A stretch of DNA of 64,000 bases from Cristatella mucedo. Lineage: Eukaryota; Bryozoa; Phylactolaemata; Cristatellidae. The notes under the pieces were generated by a model. The model was not told where the DNA came from. It saw only the letters and a list, made by a program, of their open reading frames with translations, and did not search any database. Shown here piece by piece: positions 44,201 to 54,400 of this stretch. Position 1 is the first letter of the stretch, and each line of letters starts with the position of its first letter. Where the stretch lies: contig WPIO01000029.1 in NCBI GenBank assembly GCA_009760855.2, positions 2,249,501-2,313,500 on the forward strand. The letters run 5' to 3'. The position numbers were made by a program, and so were the translations under genes.

Positions 44201-46110
44201 TCCGGTGGTTGCCCAAAATATTTTTGGTATTGTCATCTCTATTTACGTACGTACACGTTTCTCTAAGTAGGCAGAGAAAGAGAATATACTTTAAAAAGTT
44301 GACTGGCTCAGAGCCAGTTACACGCGACAACCACCCACTTAGAAGGATCGGACTATACTGCTTTCGCTGTAAACCATGCTACAATTAAATCTCATCATAA
44401 CCACTCTCAACCAACTGAGTACGGTACAGATTAACCCCTTTGAGGCCAGGGTGAGAAGGGCAGTTTGTTGGGTAGCATCGATGCTTTAGCATTTCGTGCC
44501 AGCGCTGCAGATGAATGGAGTTGAAGTGATCGACAACAAATTAAGAGTAAGCTAATTTAGCAGCCTCTTTTATTTAGAGGCAGAAGAGCTTTCACAGCTA
44601 TCGCCACTGCTTGCACTGGTCAATACAGAATTGAGCACGGCTGGTCTCGAACCCATGACCCGGGTTGTGAAGAGCGAGCATCTTGCCCTTGGGCTAAGAC
44701 CCAGGGGCATTCATGGGAGAGTGTGTGGAAAATGAGCAGTCAGCAGCTCGAGCAGATGATGCCAGAGAAAGAAGAGCTATCAGTGAAACCGGCGAGCCAC
44801 CCGACTGCTTCGGATTGAGCTCTGGGTATTTGGAAGATCTTACCGGAAGCGACAGATGGCGACCTTGGCTGCCGCAGCAGCGGACTTTTTGCTGGCAATG
44901 TAGGCTGCCCGCCGCTGGTGTCCGCGCTAGTCGCTCGGGTGCTAGGCCGACTGCTTCCAGCTGGCGACGCCGAAGAAGTAGGCATTGGAGTGCTGTTATC
45001 GTTGCTTTCCATGTCCTCAAACTGCTCCTTCGTGCCGCGAACGGCACTGTCCGCGAGTGCCAAACAGCTCTTTAGAGCAATATCTGAGCGGGCCAACTGT
45101 TCGGGAGCCTCGCCGCGTGGCTGCTCATTTTTTCGATCTCATTGAGACTTCGCCCTATAGCAAGCACCGCACGAGATTCAACTAGATTCACTTTGGCCTA
45201 GCGGGACACGTTCCGAACTGAGTGCTTTTGAGCCAGGCTAGCAGCTACACGCAATGCCTACCTCGACAGGGGCGAGACCACCTGCGGCACTCCTTCGCAG
45301 TCCGCGAGCTTGGAGCTGTCTCAACCAGTAGCCGCCGCGGTGGATCTTAGTGAGCTCAAGATTTGTAAGGTGGTCCACAACTGCTGCAGCCCGTCAAGCG
45401 ATCGGCTGCAGCTAGGCTTTCGAGGCGACGTGGGGCTGCCAGGCAGCGGGAAGGCTGGGCAAATCCTTGGGCAGTACACTAAGGACAATCGATAGGCCTC
45501 GGCCCAGCGATCCGAACCCAGAGCAGCACAATGGTCGTGTTTGTGCAGCAATTGACTCAAATTCGATTGGATTGAGACCCTATGCAGGCTGACAAGTCAC
45601 CGGCAAAGTGGTTACATGGTTCATTGTGAGGCATTGTCGGAACAGTCGACGGAAGAAGGCGACCTGGCCTGCCGGCGAGGCGGCGACTCGACTACAAATT
45701 AGTGATCCGGCAGGAATAAAGCGATCCCACTGACTTCGCAAACGGGCTTCATTGGCGGGATGTGGGCCACATCGCTGAGAACACTGAGGCTGACACACGA
45801 GGCCAGCACGTCCGTCAGCTTGACGAAGCCAACGGCACTTAATCGGAGGCCAGCACTGCGTGCTTCGCGAACGTAAGAGGCAACTGAAATAGGGGACCGG
45901 TTGTGGGAGCTTTCGTTAAAAAGTTCCCGTGCAAAACAAAGATATGCCAGCATCGAAAACACGAGCCCAGTCGTTATATTGCAAGAACTGTAGAAAGCCG
46001 AGCCAGTGCTCACATGCTGACCGCAGCATGCCGAGCTTCAAGTCCGAATCGAACACAGCAGCCAAGTACAATGCACACACAAGAGGTGGCTCTTGCGTCT
46101 CGGCGGCCAT
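41141..46110 (-). CDS. Unrecognised 10-exon gene, 441-residue Ser/Pro-rich protein
   Basis: Minus-strand exons: 46110-46014, 45883-45735, 45691-45616, 45383-45262, 45096-44844, 42472-42333, 42095-42033, 41916-41752, 41580-41470, 41290-41141. All nine junctions are GT/AG and keep phase from ATG to TGA. The start is MAAETQEPPLVCALYLAAVF in good Kozak context. Residues 33-160 look folded and helical (GLRLSAVGFVKLTDVLASCV, then TKIHRGGYWLRQLQARGLRR). The middle is Ser/Thr/Pro-rich and basic (probably disordered). The C-terminal 120 residues look folded again (SAT LLTTQVYSLAQGQSRL region; AQLAYTARHDSENPYRPSKE; RKLVLARPKHGSHNVPAVL). No signal peptide or membrane span is evident. I recognise no family. 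The protein-like character and phase continuity make the gene real in my view; exons 1 and 3 are the weakest. Confidence 0.65.
41470..41580 (-). CDS. Exon 9 of the 41-46 kb gene
   Basis: A long pyrimidine tract (TTGACTTCCCTTCTACAG) and consensus donor (CGG|GTGAGT), phase 0 on both sides, 37 codons: AAQLAYTARHDSENPYRPSK, then ESVLKQFYLWNGVDVNR. Confidence 0.75.
41752..41916 (-). CDS. Exon 8 of the 41-46 kb gene
   Basis: Acceptor TTCTCACCTCACTTAG, donor GAG|GTAGCG, phase 0 on both sides. It opens Ser-rich and ends SECMDLGDLNSWFWSTVHW. Confidence 0.7.
42033..42095 (-). CDS. Exon 7 of the 41-46 kb gene
   Basis: A 21-codon exon reading KRRFGDAEFGRNGTSSVMNV. The acceptor (CTCGGCACCAG) has a weak pyrimidine tract; the donor is CCG|GTGTAC. 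Omitting it also preserves frame, so it could be skipped. Confidence 0.5.
42333..42472 (-). CDS. Exon 6 of the 41-46 kb gene
   Basis: Acceptor GCCGTCTGCTGCAG and donor AAC|GTGAGT are strong. The split Gly codon joins exon 5 exactly. It is basic: PEPTQMNKRRPSVFMSMRRQ, then YAQNRLVKPKEANVVEPN. Confidence 0.75.
42895..42990 (+). mobile_element. LINE family A coding fragment
   Basis: 'cctcaaatcctttggagacc' and following match the C-terminal RT block of the copies at 11.5 and 59.4 kb. It lies in intron 5 of the minus-strand gene. Confidence 0.65.
43018..43165 (-). mobile_element. tRNA-derived SINE, family B
   Basis: On the + strand the reversed box B reads 'ggactccaacc' and the head ends 'cccgggttaagacc'; the tail begins 'agtttcatttatatag'. 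Confidence 0.65.
43225..43628. mobile_element. hAT-like MITE with 8-bp target duplication
   Basis: 404 bp with inverted ends: left CAGGGGTATTCAAACTTTCC, right (reverse) CAGAGGTAGTCAATCTCC. Flanks are ctttaagt on the left and cttaaagt on the right, an 8-bp duplication with one mismatch, typical of hAT. No transposase ORF. Confidence 0.8.
44560..44705 (-). mobile_element. tRNA-derived SINE, family B
   Basis: The reverse complement has 'gtcttagcccaagggcaagatgctcgctc' and box B 'gggttcgagacc', followed by the family tail. Confidence 0.7.
44844..45096 (-). CDS. Exon 5 of the 41-46 kb gene
   Basis: The largest exon, 84 codons plus one base. It begins LARSDIALKSCLALADSAVR and GTKEQFEDMESNDNS, then turns into a Ser/Pro/Thr-rich segment ending SPSVAS before a strong donor (G|GTAAGA). 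Confidence 0.75.
45262..45383 (-). CDS. Exon 4 of the 41-46 kb gene
   Basis: Acceptor GGGCTGCAG (with an alternative 3 nt further on, NAGNAG-like), donor GAG|GTAGGC. Reads VVDHLTNLELTKIHRGGYWL, then RQLQARGLRRS. Another frame is open here (SPRKPSCSRSLDGLQQLW), but it does not fit the phases. Confidence 0.6.
45616..45691 (-). CDS. Exon 3 of the 41-46 kb gene (tentative)
   Basis: A 76-nt exon between acceptor ACTAATTTGTAG and a weaker donor (CAT|GTAACC). It reads SSRRLAGRPGRLLPSTVPTM. It is accepted mainly because it links the phase of exon 2 to that of exon 4. Confidence 0.4.
45735..45883 (-). CDS. Exon 2 of the 41-46 kb gene
   Basis: Acceptor GGTCCCCTATTTCAG. Reads ASYVREARSAGLRLSAVGFV, then KLTDVLASCVSLSVLSDVAH. 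The donor GAA|GTCAGT is non-standard at +3 but usable. Confidence 0.6.
46014..46110 (-). CDS. Exon 1 of the 41-46 kb gene (start)
   Basis: The ATG at 46110 is preceded by GAAACAA and followed by G, a good context. 32 codons end in the donor T|GTGAGC. The encoded segment is hydrophobic-helical (VCALYLAAVFDSDLKLGMLR), not a signal peptide. Confidence 0.5.
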
Positions 46111-46564
46111 TTGTTTCGATGGCTCAGTTATTATGCTCAGTTATGGCTGTTACAAAAACACTGCATGAATGAGGTTAACCCATCGGGTTTTTTCGTTGAC
46201 AGGTGCAAGATAGCCCATAGACTCGAGGCAGCTCTTGCCGGCACGTGCGAAGCTTACGGCAGAACTCTATAGCTCGATCCTTACTGGAAGTTCTACATTG
46301 GGCTGGTGTACGAAGCTCGACATCGATGTGTCTAGACAGTTTTTTCTTAAAGTTGTGAATACTGGTGTACTGGTGCAGTTTAAGGCAATGAGTCAGTAAA
46401 AGCGAACTTCCAGCCCGAGAGGCCGTCGAAGCCCGAACGATCACTCTGCTGTCGTGACAGGTCGATCACAGCCGTGACATATTTTAAGCAGCTGATGTTG
46501 CACTGCATGCTCTCAGCTTCTTTCAGAGAATACCTAGATTAAACTGGAACGGAAACGTGGCAAC

Positions 46565-47215
46565 AATCGCAGCTGGTTTCCAGAAGCCTCACTCTGCTGT
46601 GGACAACCCCCAAAAAAGCAACTAGGCCACTGCAAATTGCTATGAATATTGCTGCAAGGCTACTTTTCAAGTCCCAGAGGTTTGACCATGCGTGTCCTTC
46701 GGTAAAAAGGCTAGGATGGCTGCCGATTGATCAACGGATACAGAGCAAAGTTCTTATTCTGACCCACAAGGCTCAACACGGCTTGGCTCCTCCATACCTA
46801 GCTGAACTTTTGCACCAGCATCAGCCTCCTCGTACCCTCAGGTCCTGTATGGACAATAAATTAGCTGTTCCATTCCTCCGCTTAAAGACCGCTGGCGACA
46901 GAAGCTTTAGCTCTGTACGTCCTAGACTGTGGAACTAGCTTCCACAATTCTTACACTATTCTTACGCTTACAACTGCTCTACTGCTGCCGATTATGGCTC
47001 ATCCTTTCCAGCGATCCTGAGCTGCTACTTCCATACCACTCACTACCTCAGCTGATCTCCTGACTCTACTAAGCTTCACACTTTCTCTTTGTTGCGTGAG
47101 ACGAAGTATGTTGGCTACCGAATGCATGCCGAAAGCCGCTTAGGCTGTCAGTGCGCTATACAAAAATCTCCTGCATAACACCCACATAGTCTTTGTCGAG
47201 TTACAGACGGATGCA
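46565..47215 (+). mobile_element. LINE family B 3' third
   Basis: One frame reads NIAARLLFKSQRFDHACPSV, then [20 protein letters not shown], close to the 27-kb copy. It meets a stop at LWN, then continues with the 3' UTR and family B terminus. Confidence 0.85.
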
Positions 47216-47359
47216 TTATATTTTTATAAATTGCATTGCACAACGATGCTAGCCCACCAATTCACCGAATGTGGCAGCTGCTGATGCATGCTGGGCTAAT
47301 TTAATTCTATCAGACTTTAATTATAAAGATAATGCTAATAATTAAAAGCAGGTGTCCAC

Positions 47360-47820
47360 TCAGTTCTTTGGGGTACTGCATGACGTTCCTTCATACCTAG
47401 TTGTACTGCTGCACCATTTTCAACTGCTCCTGCGAAGGTATTGTCAATAGACTTGATTAGCTGCTTCATTCTTTTGCTTAAAGAATGTTGGCGATATAGG
47501 CTTTTGCTCTGCAGGTCCTAGACTGCAGAACTCACTTCCACACATATTACACAAAGACATCTTCCCTACTGATGACGATGCTGGTAAATTTTTGACAGCC
47601 ACCCGAAGCTGCTTCCATTCTATTGACTTCCTCGACTGCTCTCTTAGCTACCTTTTTTAGCATGTCTCTTTATTCCGTGAGATAGTTCTGCTGGCTACCA
47701 AATACACAACGAAAGCCGGTTATGCTTAGGGTGAGCTATAGAAAACTGTATAACACCCAGTATAACATCCAGTATAACACCCAGCTGGTCTTAGTGGCTT
47801 CGTGGATTTACAGATACAGG
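47360..47820 (+). mobile_element. LINE family B 3' end, older copy
   Basis: The same C-terminal and 3' UTR blocks as the preceding element, but more diverged. It contains a small tandem of 'agtataacacc' before the terminal sequence. Confidence 0.65.
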
Positions 47821-47982
47821 TCAATACAGACACACTATATATACTCGTTTATATAAACTATATTTTCGATTTTGTACTAATGTTCATCAAACTCTATGCC
47901 AAAATAAGCATGCAGAGTAAATTTTCAGTTCTAATACCAAAGCAAGCAGCTTGCAACACAGCCAATGACAGCAGTGCCATGC

Positions 47983-48097
47983 TGGTTTGACCCAGGAGTA
48001 AGGTGCTCGCGTCTGACGACCAAGGTCGGGGGGGGGGTGGGGGACTCGAGCCCCCCTGTGGCATACGTAAAGCATCTATCACGTTCTCTTAGGGCAT

Positions 48098-48173
<76 letters not shown>

Positions 48174-48180
48174 TGTGTGA
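47983..48180 (+). mobile_element. SINE family A ending in a TA/TG microsatellite
   Basis: tRNA-like head at 47983, box B 'gactcgagccc', LINE-type tail, then (TA)n at 48098-48120 and (TG)n to about 48172. The microsatellite probably grew from the SINE's AT-rich end. Confidence 0.75.
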
Positions 48181-48413
48181 ATAATATATTTTTCTAATAT
48201 ACATATAACAAAAATTTATTTCTTAATAATTATAATGAAAACACAACAGTTCCGGCAACGATACGCCGACTGGTGTGTACAGACTTAATCCACTGCAAAG
48301 CTGTCAGCACTGATCACGAACAGCACCACAGTTTGAGGCCGTGGAAAACTACGACATTGAATGAAATATTATATCCAGTACATAGAGCTCAGCATACTGA
48401 AAACTCTGATAGA

Positions 48414-48479
48414 CTAGCGCGAAGCTGAGGCATCGGCATACTGCTGAGTCCACGTTTGTGGAGCCATGTTGTCAAAGAT
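48414..48479 (-). CDS. NSMCE3: NSMCE3 last exon
   Basis: The acceptor TTTTTTTAG opens [20 protein letters not shown], stop TAG at 48414-48416. W-x-x-QY-x-(E/D)A is the usual end of the MAGE domain. Confidence 0.85.
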   Translation of the reverse strand: MFDNMAPQTWTQQYADASASR

Positions 48480-51400
48480 CTAAAAAAATGGAATTTAATT
48501 ATTAACACAGGGCTGGAAGCAGGATCCGGGACACTAGACAAACATGATCCCTGCCGGTCGCTATTACAAAGCAAGAGAAAAAGTATGCAGTAGCCACCTG
48601 AATATAATAATTTGGCTGCCACTATCACAGCTGCACGATCCTACACAAGGTTTAACCAGACTAGAACTGTCGTGCAATGGCATTATAAGATGGATTGGGA
48701 ATATTTGGTATTAGACTACCTTTTGACATATCCTTCTAATAAGCCAATGTCAGAGGCTAATCCAAGGTAATTGACTACCACCACTGTAGACTTTCCCTAC
48801 GTAGCCAGCCGACTAAGCAACAAGCTTCATTAGTAAATGTAGTCATTGATGGCAAATCAAGTAATAAAAATACTAGCTGATCGCCCACAGCAGGATTTGA
48901 ACCCACGACCTCAAGACCGAGATCACGACAAGCAACCAGCTTGACCAAACTTATCGGATATCTTCGGCAAGTCAGACAGCTAACCCCTTTCTAACATTTC
49001 GGTCAGGCACACTGAAAGTGCCAGCCTGGTGTTAGTTCAGAGCCATTGGGGTCGATCATTTTGTGCTAAACCTAAGGCATCTTTAACGGATGACTTTATT
49101 CACATAAGTCACTTCCAACTACTCAAAACAGCTTTTGAGGGCTAGAACTTAGCATAAAACAACGACCCTAGTTTTATTTTCTTAAACAGCCTTATGCTTG
49201 CACAAGAACAAAAGCTGAGGTAACAATAGCATGGTCTTATGATGATTTTTGGCAGTAGCAAGCATCGCTACGATAGCAAGCATCGCTACGATAGCAAGCA
49301 TCGCTACGATAGCAAGCATCGCTACGATAGCAAGCATCGCTACGATAGCAAGCATCGCTACGATAGCAAGCATCGCTACGATAGCAAGCATCGCTACGAT
49401 AGCAAGCATCAATATGGCAGGTGTGCTAAATGATATAAGATATAGGCCAAAGAAATACCATTCTGGTTATAGAAACATTGCACAGAGATGACCGAGATTT
49501 CGGGCTCAGTATTGATATTGATCATGCTTCCTTTGCAGCAAATATAAAGTGTCCAGACAGAGATTAAGTTCTCCAAGGGTGCTATACAAATATATCATTA
49601 TCATTTAAATCATGGACAACCTAAAGAAAAACTTGTATACGTGGCTTACTTGACAGCTAGGTTTAAATTGTACAACCACAAAACCACATAACAACGAGCC
49701 AGGGCCAAGGAGACAAGATTGACTCACAGCCGGACTCAAGCTCACCTTCGACACAAACTCGAGAATATGCATTTTGCTAGTTTCCAGTTTGGCTCGGTCA
49801 CCCCAAGTGAACTCATATTCAACCGGGTCTGTATTAGGCACTCGTTCGTAGCATAAGTAACCTTGCTTCACAAAGTCTTGTGTGACTAACTTCTTAGCAT
49901 CTTTAAACACCGGATCTGGAGTGCTACAAAAGAACAGCAGCTAAATTACGATTACAGCACATGATCTGATGTTACCTTGCCCCTTCAAAGAAAGTGCATT
50001 GCCACTAGTGGGCTGCTGCTACTTACTCTATAGCCACTCCCAGCTTCTTGAGCATGCTCCAAACAATGGCTGCAACAATTACTATGTCGTTACATGACAC
50101 TAACTTATGTATGCCGACAAACCAGAGACAAAAAATAGTGGCTCAACATGGAGTTGCATTCGGGGAATCATTATAATCCCATAGGCAAAAGCTGCAGTGC
50201 TGTTCCCAATTCAAGTTAAACTAAGCATTCAGAAGCACTCCAACATGGCTGTCAAAAAGCAGTTCGTTGTGTGAGAGTCCAAAGTCAAATTATACCCAAA
50301 AAACAAAGCGTATAACCAAGAGCCATGTGTATTGAGTACTACCAGAGCCCATGGGTGGAGCGAGAGGAGGAAAGCAGGCTTCACTCTTCCTTAAGTGAAT
50401 CAGAAAGGGAAGTGCCACCATGCACTACGGCTAGTTAGGCTTGCATTGTGATTGATTGACCGACCAGACAAAACACGCAGAAGGCTACTTCAGCAACAGC
50501 AGCAAACCGTATTCTTACAAACAGCTAAGCGATTTCTGCTGGATAAGCTTTACCAACGTTATACAGTGGTACCTTGGCTTACGAGTGTCTCGGCTTATGA
50601 GTGTCTCGACATACGAGGGTCTCGACATTCGAGTGTTTCGAGATACGAGCTGTCTCTCAGCCGATTTTTTGCTTGGAGTTGCGAGCTAAAATTCGGGTTA
50701 CGAGCCAGCTTCAGATACTCCACTGCTAGTTGCCACAGCGAACGTCAAACTGCCTGTGGTTAGTCAGGTCAATAAGGGTAGGGCAGCAAACGACGTTCAG
50801 TTGCAAGAAGCTGCCCTACGACCCGGGTGTGACGACAAGCGCAGGCCTATTGGTTCGCTTCCAGACAGACTCGAGCGAGCCATCGCGGTGCTTGGCCGCA
50901 TACGATCGGCAGACTCCGATGATCCGACTACGGCAGGAACAGCTATGCATGTATTGTACTATATTTAGGCGAAATAATCGTGTGAGAGTTCATCGCATAA
51001 CTGATAACAATCGGCACGTCCACGTATAGGCCCAGCCAATAAATTGAAAGCGAGGAGAGCCCTGCAAAAAGGGTACAAATCGGAGAATAAGATTAAGATA
51101 TTCATTGCAGCCTTTCTCCTCTAACTCGATTAGCATCAAGTCGTCTTATCTCCACGTTACTCCTATACATTAGGATTAATAAAACACGTTTATTGCAAGA
51201 CATTCTATTGTATTGCCTTCAAAACAATATTCGTTATTTATAAGTACACTTTTTAATTTAAAAGCGTGTGACAAAAAATCGCAGTGTTTTTTTTTGGGGG
51301 TCCGGAACGAATTAATGGCATTTTAATTCATTTCCATGGAGAAAATTGATTTGACATATGAATAATTAGAGTTACGAGCTCCGGCACGGAACGAATTAAA

Positions 51401-54400
51401 CTTGTAAGCCAAGGTACCACTGTATTCGAATCATGCATGCTAGCACTTCAGCATAAATAGATGGCTACACCAACGATGCCGTGCATTTCTTACTCACACT
51501 CGTGTACCACATTGCCACTCATGAAGATGACACCGAGAATGATCGAGACAAGAGCCGATCTTGCATTTTCTTCGGGTGACCTAAACATAGGAGTGAGAAA
51601 ACATGACTCGACCGGGACACACTGCCAGCACGAGGTGGCAGCTATTTAGTGGGTGTTCACAGTCCAGTGTGAGCATTCAGAATAGACAGCCTCGACAGTG
51701 AGCCAGAAATTGGAAGTATGTTCCACTGACTGGAGTTTCCAGAGCATACGTTTGCAATGAAAATAAAAAATTGCTTGCAGCAGTCCTCAAACCCGCGACC
51801 TGGGTGGTGACCTACAAGCACCTCACTGCTAAGCTAAGACCAAGGGGTGGCATGGTGACATTTGTATACATCCTATGACATTTCTTGTCAGCCCTTGCAA
51901 AGAACAAAGGATACGGTAGACAAGCCTAGACAGAACAAGGAGGCATAAGATCCTTAGCAAGCCATTACGAATGAAACCTCGAATGTGTGATAGTCTTCCC
52001 ACTGCTCAACGGAATTAGGCGCAAAAAACCTCAATTGCATCTACATATTGAGCATATTCTAGGAGACAGACTATTCTTGTCATAGATTCGAAAGAAAGTT
52101 GGCCGAAATTCGGAACAACGTCTGCAACATACACTCGAGCACAGACCCTAGCCTACGAAGAGTAGTAGGCATCAGACCTAAACAAATACACTCACCTAAT
52201 ATAATGCCTTTTGTGATGGCGTTTCATAAACCGGCATTCACAAAAACTAACGAGAGAAAGCTCGTCCACATTTCCCTAGTTTGCAGCATATTGAAAAAGA
52301 CTGTACTGTCCATTTGCGGCATTTCCTAGCCCCACACTATCGCCAATCGGCATGCAAGACCATCTATTTCAATAGTTGACTGACTTCACAAAGGGCCAAA
52401 TGTGGGCTTTGCCAACGTTTCAAATTGCTATACAATTTCAAATTACTAATATCTTTGTGAGACTTGAAGAAGATAGCATGACCAGCATCATCGATAACGC
52501 AAAGAGACCCGGACAACCACATGTCAATACAGATGCTAGGGCAGGCTAATAAAAAGTGAAGCTTTAGGCATCATTTCACCCCTGCCACATGGAGCCATGC
52601 AGGATAATGCAGAAACATACCAAGCGTCTTCATTTTCCGAGTCAAACTTATTGATCAATATGTAGGTTTGATGCTTGCCATCAAGCTCCACCAGCTTGAT
52701 TCCAAATACCTAGGGCAAAAAACACACCTATCCATAGGGTACTTAACTGCTGGCAAGGCAATGAGATTAAGGGTTACGGCAATGGGACACAGATGGCAAA
52801 CTATGGTAAACATTTTGTCTAATCAGACTTGCGATTTCGAAAGTACACAAAAGTCAAAGTTGCATATGGCAGAACAAAGCCACACTATCCCTGCCGTAAT
52901 ATATCTTATGAAGATTCTTAGAGTAAAGCAAATTGCCACTATGAAACAGCATGTTAACTAGTTGTATCCTTACATATCAACGATGTTCAATATTGCTTTC
53001 AAAGAAAGCGAATAGCTTTGCTTCATACGGCTTACTGAAGTCGAGGAGCATGACTCTCATTAACAATAACCATGCTTACAAAATCGATTACATTTTTCAA
53101 ACGTGAAAAGGGAACAGCACAGGTAGCAATGAATCCAAAAACTGCTGAGTGTAAGCCCAGGAAAACGAGTGCAATGTCTAGCACCGTGGGATCGGTTATC
53201 TCGTGCCTAGTCTCCACACATGTAACTCTGTGAAGCTTTCCTGAGCAGCAAGGGTTCAGCAGTGTGGCAAAAGTAGTTGCTGTCAAGAGACAAGTAAGTA
53301 GGAAATGAACCAAGATAAACGAAGACAACAGTTATCGTGCTAATGCAGTCAACAACACTCCCAGGAGGTAAGGTACTTGCTCTTCCCGAACCAGGTCGTG
53401 GATTCGAGTCCTTCAGTGGGCTATCTTTTATTGCCCAATGAAAGCAGTGGTGATAGCCATTAAGGCTCTTCTGCCTACATAAATGAGGCTGGTCAACCAG
53501 CTAATCAGCCAAAACCAGCAATAACAACAAAGCTGAAAACGCATGCACAATCTCGGAGCATAAGTGCCAAAAGCAGCTTGCCGGAAAGTCCCTAAACCCC
53601 TTTGCAGACTTGGTCAGATGACCAGCTAAAGACTACAGTGGTGCCTTGAGTTACGAGTGTCCCAGCTCTAACTATCAAGTTTCTCGAAATACGAGCCTTC
53701 TCTCGAACGACTTTTGTTTTGAATTGAGAGCAAGAATTCGGGTTACGAGCCAGCTTCAAATACCCGTCTGCTAGTTGGCTCAGTGAACCCCACAATGAAT
53801 GCAGCAACATCTGCCCAGCATCCTGTGTCTCACTCGTTCATTTTAAGTGCTTAGTTCGCAGTGGTCACAGTGGAAGCACCAGTGTTGTGCTCGACTTTGT
53901 GCATGGTTATTTTGAGATCTACGCTCTTCTAGTCATGTATCCGAAAAAAGCGAGCTCGGAGAACAGTGCTGAGAAGAAAAAGTATAAAGAAAGAAATTAT
54001 CGAAAAACATGTCTAAGGTGTGCAAGTAGTCGATTAAGGCTATAACGATAACCAAGGGTATGAAAGTAATTTCTAAGTGGCAGGCATCTATCCGCGAATG
54101 TGGAGAAGCTGCTGATGGTGTGGTTGAAGGAGAAGCAGCTTGAAGGAGAAACCGTGACAGAGGCTGTAATCTGCAAGAAGGCATGAGCTACTTATGCTGA
54201 TTTGCTGAAGAAGACTCCAGGCACTTCAACTGACGAAGCGTCGGTGAGCCGTTTAAAGCCAGCCGGGGGTGAATCGAGAATTTTAAAAAGAGGACCGGTA
54301 TGCATTCAGTTGTCAGGCATGGTGAGGCAGCAAGTGCAGATATGAAGGCAGCTGAGGATTACCTCAAAATTTTTGCTGGAATTATAACAGCAGAAAGATA

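Noticed and set aside
45321-45560. Minus ORF reading SPRKPSCSRSLDGLQQLW
   Set aside because: It is protein-like, but its phase does not join the neighbouring exons, while another frame of the same interval does.
49257-49410. CRISPR-like array of regular repeats
   Set aside because: There are no spacers; units are directly adjacent and identical, and the genome is eukaryotic.
49182-49491. Repetitive ORFs over the 18-bp repeat
   Set aside because: They are artefacts of a unit length divisible by three.
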